Source: Bacteroidales bacterium (GTDB taxonomy: Bacteria; Bacteroidota; Bacteroidia; Bacteroidales; F082). Taken from it: a stretch of DNA of 47,523 nucleotides. Positions 42,985-47,523 of the stretch are shown one piece after another (position 1 is the stretch's first letter; each line of letters begins with the position of its first letter). A program made the translations under genes and the position numbers. The stretch is taken from NCBI GenBank assembly GCA_021647205.1, contig JAKIVD010000029.1:1-47523 (forward strand), given 5' to 3'. The notes below the pieces were generated by a model. It searched no databases. It saw nothing but the letters and a program-made list of their open reading frames with translations, and was not told where the DNA came from.

Positions 42985-43648
42985 TTTATTATTTTTATCA
43001 CACCCCTATACTTCGGAAACGCCGTCGTATGGAAACCGGGACATGGTTAAAGTTACAGCCAATTCCTCAATAAGTTCCGGTGAGACGGCAAATTCATCCT
43101 GCTGGGTTTTTACCAATAATCACATCGGTACACACATTGATGTGCCATTTCATTTTAGCAATACAGGCAAAAAAGTTATTGATATTCCTGCCAGGGATTG
43201 GTTTTTTGAAAAGGTGGCGTTAATCGATCTGCCGTTTAACAAAGCCGGCCTGATAAATGACACTGACATTTCTAAGTTTGATTTGGATTTTGAAATGGAA
43301 ATGCTGCTTATTCGCACCGGTTATGAAAATTACAGGAGTGCGGACAAATATTGGAACGACAATCCGGGTTTATCACCTGAAATTGCAGAGTATTTGAGAG
43401 AACACTTTCCAAAATTAAGATGCATTGGTTTTGATTTTATTTCAATAACCTCATGGAAATACAGGAAGGCAGGAAGAGAAAGTCACAAGGCGTTTCTGGC
43501 ACCCGTAGGAAATAAAAACCCGATAATGGCAATAGAAGATATGTCGCTTAAAAATGTCACGAAAAATATTCAATGGTTAATAGTGGCTCCAATTATTGTA
43601 GAAGATGGTAACGGGGCCCCGGTAACTGTTATTGCTAATCAGGAATAA
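42971..43648 (+). CDS. Cyclase-family metal-dependent hydrolase (kynurenine-formamidase-like)
   Basis: A 225-residue protein with the diagnostic metal site HIGTHIDVPFHF (51-62) and DLSHPYT-like start (LFLSHPYT), plus the ending region FDFISITS, of the cyclase/KynB fold. Members hydrolyse amides, lactones or isatin. No other tryptophan-catabolic gene is near, so here it may deformylate or deacylate an amino sugar or open a sugar lactone; that is inference. It overlaps the cytidylyltransferase by 14 bases and belongs to the same transcript. Confidence 0.8.
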   Translation: MKATDLLFLSHPYTSETPSYGNRDMVKVTANSSISSGETANSSCWVFTNNHIGTHIDVPFHFSNTGKKVIDIPARDWFFEKVALIDLPFNKAGLINDTDISKFDLDFEMEMLLIRTGYENYRSADKYWNDNPGLSPEIAEYLREHFPKLRCIGFDFISITSWKYRKAGRESHKAFLAPVGNKNPIMAIEDMSLKNVTKNIQWLIVAPIIVEDGNGAPVTVIANQE

Positions 43649-43659
43649 TAAACAAAATC

Positions 43660-44430
43660 ATGTTTAATACTACATTAAAATCAAAACTGAAGAACAATGA
43701 GTTGACAATAGGCTCATGGATTACGATTGGCCACCCTTCTGTTATCGAAGTATTAGCAAATGCCGGATTCGACTGGCTGACTATTGACATGGAGCACACA
43801 AGCGTTGGTTACTCAACTGCACAAGTACTCATCAGCACAATACAATCAAAGGGAATGGCAGCACTGGTAAGGGTAAGCAAAAATGAAGAAGTAGTCATTA
43901 AAAGAGTGATGGATGCCGGGGCAGATGGGGTTATCGTTCCGATGATCAACAATGCAGAAGATGCAAAAAAAGCCGTTGAATATGTGAAATACCCACCGGT
44001 AGGAAAAAGGGGGGTTGGCTTGTTCAGGGCACAAAAATATGGTTTGAATGATGGTTTTGAGGATTACAAAAAATGGCTGTCTGATTATGCTGTAATCATT
44101 GCACAAATTGAACATATTGATGCAGTAAACAATATTGAAGAAATAATATCTACATCTGGTATTGATGGTGTAATTATTGGCCCTTATGATTTAAGCGGCT
44201 CGATGGGAATCCCCGGTAAATTTGATGACCCGAAAGTCAAAACTGCTTTATCACGGTTTGAAAAAGTGTGTAAAGAAAAAAACTTTACCATGGGATTTCA
44301 CGTAATTGAACCGGATTCAAATCTCTTAAATGAAAAAATAAATTCAGGCTATAATTTTTTAGCATTCAGCACAGATTTTTTGTTTATGGGTAGAAAGGCG
44401 AGAACAGAAATTGATAAGTCAAAAAAATAA
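43660..44430 (+). CDS. HpcH/HpaI-family class II pyruvate aldolase
   Basis: A 256-residue TIM-barrel aldolase. GSWITIGHP (18-26), TIDMEH with catalytic His46, Arg70 in LVRV, and metal ligands Glu150 (QIEH) and Asp176 (IGPYDLSGS) are all present. Members join or split pyruvate and an aldehyde, giving 4-hydroxy-2-keto acids such as 2-keto-3-deoxy-sugar acids. Beside a CMP-sugar synthetase and a YhcH protein it could build the ulosonic acid from pyruvate instead of PEP; a degradative role is the alternative. Confidence 0.88.
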   Translation: MFNTTLKSKLKNNELTIGSWITIGHPSVIEVLANAGFDWLTIDMEHTSVGYSTAQVLISTIQSKGMAALVRVSKNEEVVIKRVMDAGADGVIVPMINNAEDAKKAVEYVKYPPVGKRGVGLFRAQKYGLNDGFEDYKKWLSDYAVIIAQIEHIDAVNNIEEIISTSGIDGVIIGPYDLSGSMGIPGKFDDPKVKTALSRFEKVCKEKNFTMGFHVIEPDSNLLNEKINSGYNFLAFSTDFLFMGRKARTEIDKSKK

Positions 44431-44431
44431 C

Positions 44432-45595
44432 ATGGATAGATTCTACTATTTTTTTGATCTAAATGAAGTATTGATAGACAGGTATCCTGCCAAAATTGCA
44501 AATCGCATTTTAGAAATAAATAGTACGGCGAAATTTATCTTTATTTATTCCGAAAAATACAGGTATGATAAACCAAAGAATATTCCAGAAAATAGCAAGG
44601 CTTTTTTTATTCCGGATTTATCATTTGAAAAAGTTGAAAAGCTAATTCAAAAATACCCACCAAATTCATTAACAACAATAGCGCAGCGAATTCCCGATAT
44701 GCTAATGTTAAATATTTTTAATAAAAAAGGGATTCCAACATTTATTGTCCAGCATGGATTATGGTCCGATAAACTTGAGCGGATTTCTTTAATAAAACTA
44801 TTAAAGAGCAAGTTTTCAAAGTTTATCAAATACGTCAATTATACAAAAGAGATTTGTGCTATAAATAGCTTTCCATTTACAAAGGTATTAAAGGAACTAT
44901 ATCATTTTCTAATTAAAGAGGATATTCAAATTCCTGCTACAAAATACATCAAATCAAATGAATTGCGTGCAAAAACTGTTTTTGCTTTTGATGAAAGTTG
45001 GGACGACTATTATATTAACAAGTATGGATATAAAAAGAATCAATTAATCTATATTGGAAATCCTGACTTTTTGGTACTAAAAGATAAATTGGGTGTTGAA
45101 AAAGAAGATGCTGCCTGTTACATTTGCCAAACACTGGTTGAAGATGGTCGTTACCTGCCAAATGATTTTAATGATTTTTTAAAGATATTAAAAGAGTTTG
45201 TCGTACCATACAAAAAGCTGTATGTAAAACTCCACCCACGTTCCAGGATGAAAAATTTTGAAATTTTGCAAGGTTTAAATAATATTGAGTTCACAAATGA
45301 TTTTCCTATTTGCACACATTATATTGGCCACTATTCAGCTATGCTTGCAGTTGCCAGACAAACAAGCGAAAATGTTTTAATCTGGACTTTAAAGAACCAT
45401 TATATGCCAGAGTATTTCAATCAATTTGCATCATGTGTTACAAACAAAGAGAATGAAATTAAGATGTTTCTCAACAATGAGCTGTGCGAAAAACAATTGG
45501 TCAATAAATTCAAAAGGTTGAGTGTAGAAGAGCTGAAGAACTTTGATCCAATTGAAAAAATTGCCAGGGGGATAATTGAATTTAAAAAAAAATGA
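44432..45595 (+). CDS. Putative CMP-sugar-dependent glycosyltransferase (polysialyltransferase-like)
   Basis: A 387-residue protein; ATG 44432 is two bases after the previous stop, and an upstream TTG at 44411 is less likely. It has VQHGLW near 115, KLHPRSRM with the His268-Pro269 'HP' motif, and a later HYIGHYSAML, the order seen in bacterial sialyl/polysialyltransferases and capsule KDO transferases of GT-B fold. No signal peptide. It follows the CMP-sugar synthetase set directly, so transfer of that CMP-ulosonate is inferred. Family assignment rests on short motifs only. AT-rich. Confidence 0.62.
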   Translation: MDRFYYFFDLNEVLIDRYPAKIANRILEINSTAKFIFIYSEKYRYDKPKNIPENSKAFFIPDLSFEKVEKLIQKYPPNSLTTIAQRIPDMLMLNIFNKKGIPTFIVQHGLWSDKLERISLIKLLKSKFSKFIKYVNYTKEICAINSFPFTKVLKELYHFLIKEDIQIPATKYIKSNELRAKTVFAFDESWDDYYINKYGYKKNQLIYIGNPDFLVLKDKLGVEKEDAACYICQTLVEDGRYLPNDFNDFLKILKEFVVPYKKLYVKLHPRSRMKNFEILQGLNNIEFTNDFPICTHYIGHYSAMLAVARQTSENVLIWTLKNHYMPEYFNQFASCVTNKENEIKMFLNNELCEKQLVNKFKRLSVEELKNFDPIEKIARGIIEFKKK

Positions 45596-46587
45596 CTAAA
45601 AAAGTTACAGTTATAGGCGGATCGGGCTTTGTTGGCACCCGGCTAATCAATCTTTTAAAAAGCGACTTTATTGTTCACAATATCGATAAAAACAACAGTG
45701 CTTTTTTTCCTGAAATAACCAGCATTTGCGATGTTCGTAATCAGAAGAATTTGTCAGATGTGATCGGATCAACCGATACAGTGATCTTACTGGCAGCCGA
45801 ACACAGAGATAATGTATCCCCAACTCGTTTGTACTACGATGTAAATGTTGAAGGAACCAGAAATGTGTTGGATGTTATGGCCGGTAAGGGCATAAAAAAT
45901 ATTATTTTCACCAGTTCGGTTGCAGTTTTTGGCTTGAACAAACCCAACCCCGATGAGAATTATCCGGTTGATCCGTTTAACCATTATGGAAAAAGTAAAT
46001 ACCAGGCAGAGGAAATTCTTACTAAATGGCAAAAAGAAGACGCAAACAGGTCTGTTACTATTATTCGTCCAACGGTAATATTTGGGGAAAATAACAGGGG
46101 GAATGTGTATAATTTATTAAAGCAAATCGCCTCCGGAAATTTTCAAATGGTTGGAAAAGGGATCAATAAAAAATCAATGGCTTATGTGGGCAATGTAGTT
46201 GAGTTTATCAAATACAGCATACACAATTACCAGCCCGGAATTCAGGTATTCAATTATATTGATAAACCAGATATGACCATGAATGAACTGGTAGGACAGG
46301 TTGAAAAAAGTTTGTCTAAAAAAATATCGTCAACACGCCTTCCGTACTGGCTGGGCATGCTGGCCGCTTATGGCTTTGATATCCTTTCTGTTTTAACCGG
46401 AAAAAAGTTTGCAATTAGTTCGGTAAGGGTTAAGAAGTTTTGTGCAACTACACAATTTGACGCTACGAAAGCCCATTCATCAGGCTTTGTCGCACCCTTT
46501 ACTTTATCGGAGGGACTGGACAAAACATTACAGCATGAATTCTTGCAAAAACACGACGGTAACAGAATTCTGTTTGAAAGTGAATAA
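45592..46587 (+). CDS. NAD-dependent epimerase/dehydratase
   Basis: A 331-residue extended SDR. The cofactor motif is GGSGFVG (9-15), the active site has SSVAVFG and the HYGKSK (YxxxK) tyrosine-lysine pair, both intact. It acts on nucleotide sugars, most often epimerising or reducing at C4. The ATG overlaps the previous stop (ATGA at 45592-45595). The C-terminal region includes a hydrophobic LGMLAAYGFDILSVLTG segment seen in GDP/UDP-hexose epimerases related to WbiG-type proteins. Specific substrate not determined; Gmd follows 12 bases later. Confidence 0.85.
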   Translation: MTKKVTVIGGSGFVGTRLINLLKSDFIVHNIDKNNSAFFPEITSICDVRNQKNLSDVIGSTDTVILLAAEHRDNVSPTRLYYDVNVEGTRNVLDVMAGKGIKNIIFTSSVAVFGLNKPNPDENYPVDPFNHYGKSKYQAEEILTKWQKEDANRSVTIIRPTVIFGENNRGNVYNLLKQIASGNFQMVGKGINKKSMAYVGNVVEFIKYSIHNYQPGIQVFNYIDKPDMTMNELVGQVEKSLSKKISSTRLPYWLGMLAAYGFDILSVLTGKKFAISSVRVKKFCATTQFDATKAHSSGFVAPFTLSEGLDKTLQHEFLQKHDGNRILFESE

Positions 46588-46599
46588 TACACAACTAAA

Positions 46600-47523
46600 A
46601 TGAATAAAAAAACAGCCCTCATCACCGGCATCACCGGACAGGATGGCGCCTACCTGGCGGAATATTTGATTAAAAAAGGATATCTCGTTCACGGTATCAA
46701 ACGGCGGTCTTCTTTGTTTAATACAGACCGGATAGACCATTTGTATGAAGACCCGCATGTGGAAAATAAACGCTTAACGCTTCACTATGGCGATTTGACC
46801 GATAGCATGAACCTGACCCGGATAATCCAGGAAACCCAGCCGGACGAAATTTATAACCTGGCTGCCATGAGCCATGTGCAGGTGTCGTTCGATACACCCG
46901 AATACACTGCCAATGCAGATGGCTTGGGAACTTTGAGAATATTGGAAGCAGTCCGCTTGCTGGGATTAACAAAAAAAACAAAAATATACCAGGCATCTAC
47001 TTCCGAATTATACGGCATGGTGCAGGAAGTGCCGCAAAACGAGCGCACCCCTTTTTATCCGCGTTCCCCTTACGGCGTGGCCAAAATGTACGCCTACTGG
47101 ATAACGGTCAATTACCGGGAGGCCTACGGGATGTATGCCTGCAACGGGATTCTTTTTAACCATGAATCGCCCATTCGCGGCGAAACTTTCGTTACCCGAA
47201 AAATAACCCGCGCTGTGAGCAGAATAGCTTTGGGCATGCAGGAAAAAGTGTTTTTGGGAAACCTGGGTTCAAAACGTGACTGGGGCCATGCCAAAGACTA
47301 TATCAAGGGAATGTACCTTATCCTTCAACAGGATGAACCGGAGGATTACGTGCTGGCAACCGGTGTTACAACAGAAATCCGTGAATTCATCCGCATGTCG
47401 TTTGCCGAGCTGGGGTTAGAGCTTGTTTTTCATGGGGAAGGGGCAGACGAAAAAGGATACATCGTTGGTATTGATGAAAAAGTATTTATTGAAAAAGCTG
47501 GAGCGCAATACCTGGAACAAATC
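46600..47523 (+). CDS. gmd: GDP-mannose 4,6-dehydratase (3' end beyond window)
   Basis: The ATG at 46600 opens 308 codons without a stop to the window edge. The cofactor motif [15 protein letters not shown] (about 9-23), STSELYGMV with the catalytic Thr/Ser-Glu, and the [10 protein letters not shown] tyrosine-lysine pair are those of Gmd, which converts GDP-mannose to GDP-4-keto-6-deoxymannose on the way to GDP-fucose, GDP-rhamnose or GDP-perosamine. [16 protein letters not shown] is also conserved. About 40-70 C-terminal residues are missing. The partner reductase or aminotransferase should lie just outside, unless the 45592 gene serves. G+C is higher here than in the preceding island. Confidence 0.95.
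   Translation, partial: MNKKTALITGITGQDGAYLAEYLIKKGYLVHGIKRRSSLFNTDRIDHLYEDPHVENKRLTLHYGDLTDSMNLTRIIQETQPDEIYNLAAMSHVQVSFDTPEYTANADGLGTLRILEAVRLLGLTKKTKIYQASTSELYGMVQEVPQNERTPFYPRSPYGVAKMYAYWITVNYREAYGMYACNGILFNHESPIRGETFVTRKITRAVSRIALGMQEKVFLGNLGSKRDWGHAKDYIKGMYLILQQDEPEDYVLATGVTTEIREFIRMSFAELGLELVFHGEGADEKGYIVGIDEKVFIEKAGAQYLEQI

Noticed and set aside
1-47523. tRNA, rRNA or known riboswitch
   Set aside because: No cloverleaf, rRNA segment or recognised riboswitch core was noticed on reading; a covariance-model scan could not be run.

Overview
The window looks like a chromosomal segment of a Bacteroidota bacterium, probably a marine or anaerobic Bacteroidales/Marinilabiliales-type lineage, although the family cannot be fixed from sequence alone. 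Support comes from promoter sites of the Bacteroidota form (TTTG about 18-21 bases before TAnnTTTGC), an S46 dipeptidyl-peptidase, an UpxY-type NusG-like protein, a GH3 protein, a four-helix-bundle (S23/IVP) protein and the pairing of topA with an arginase-fold gene.

Layout. 1-130 is the edge of an insertion sequence. 256-9838 is ordinary housekeeping and secreted-protein territory: a hypothetical gene, two dipeptidyl-peptidase genes (M49 and S46), a LysE exporter, a GH3 acyl-adenylase, a leucine-rich-repeat protein and an exo/endonuclease-phosphatase-family protein. 9886-10599 is a RelE/XRE toxin-antitoxin operon whose toxin is broken twice while the antitoxin is intact. 10793-16476 (minus strand) holds a ureohydrolase-fold protein lacking half of its metal ligands, topoisomerase I and a secreted purple-acid-phosphatase-like enzyme. 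From 16570 to the right edge everything is on the plus strand and forms a large exopolysaccharide locus.

The exopolysaccharide locus has four parts: (a) export and control, 16646-22140: Wza-like lipoprotein, Wzc-like tyrosine kinase with a Gly-Tyr tail, WlbA-like sugar dehydrogenase, UpxY-like antiterminator and an HTH/nucleotidyltransferase-like regulator; (b) a nucleotide-sugar 6-dehydrogenase followed by a sulfate transport and activation set (SLC13 permease, CysQ, CysC, CysD, CysN-kinase fusion) with no sulfate-reduction genes; (c) a four-helix-bundle gene flanked on both sides by 7-bp tandem repeats (9 and 39 units); (d) an AT-rich glycan island, 31165-47523: flippase, putative Wzy polymerase, glycosyltransferases, a PAPS-type sulfotransferase, and a compact run of GmhA-like isomerase, SDR, dehydroquinate-synthase-like cyclase, YhcH-like protein, CMP-sugar synthetase, cyclase-family hydrolase, HpcH/HpaI aldolase and a glycosyltransferase with an HP motif, then an epimerase and Gmd (cut by the window end).

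Together the genes suggest an exported, sulfated polysaccharide containing at least one unusual CMP-activated acidic sugar. Sulfate would enter by the SLC13 permease, be activated to PAPS by CysD/CysN/CysC, be transferred by the 37630-38409 sulfotransferase, and the by-product PAP would be cleared by CysQ. The most unusual items are this sulfation module, the possible NeuB-independent ulosonate pathway, the heptad arrays around the four-helix-bundle gene and the conserved-looking but catalytically degraded domains (CysN C-terminus, arginase-fold protein).
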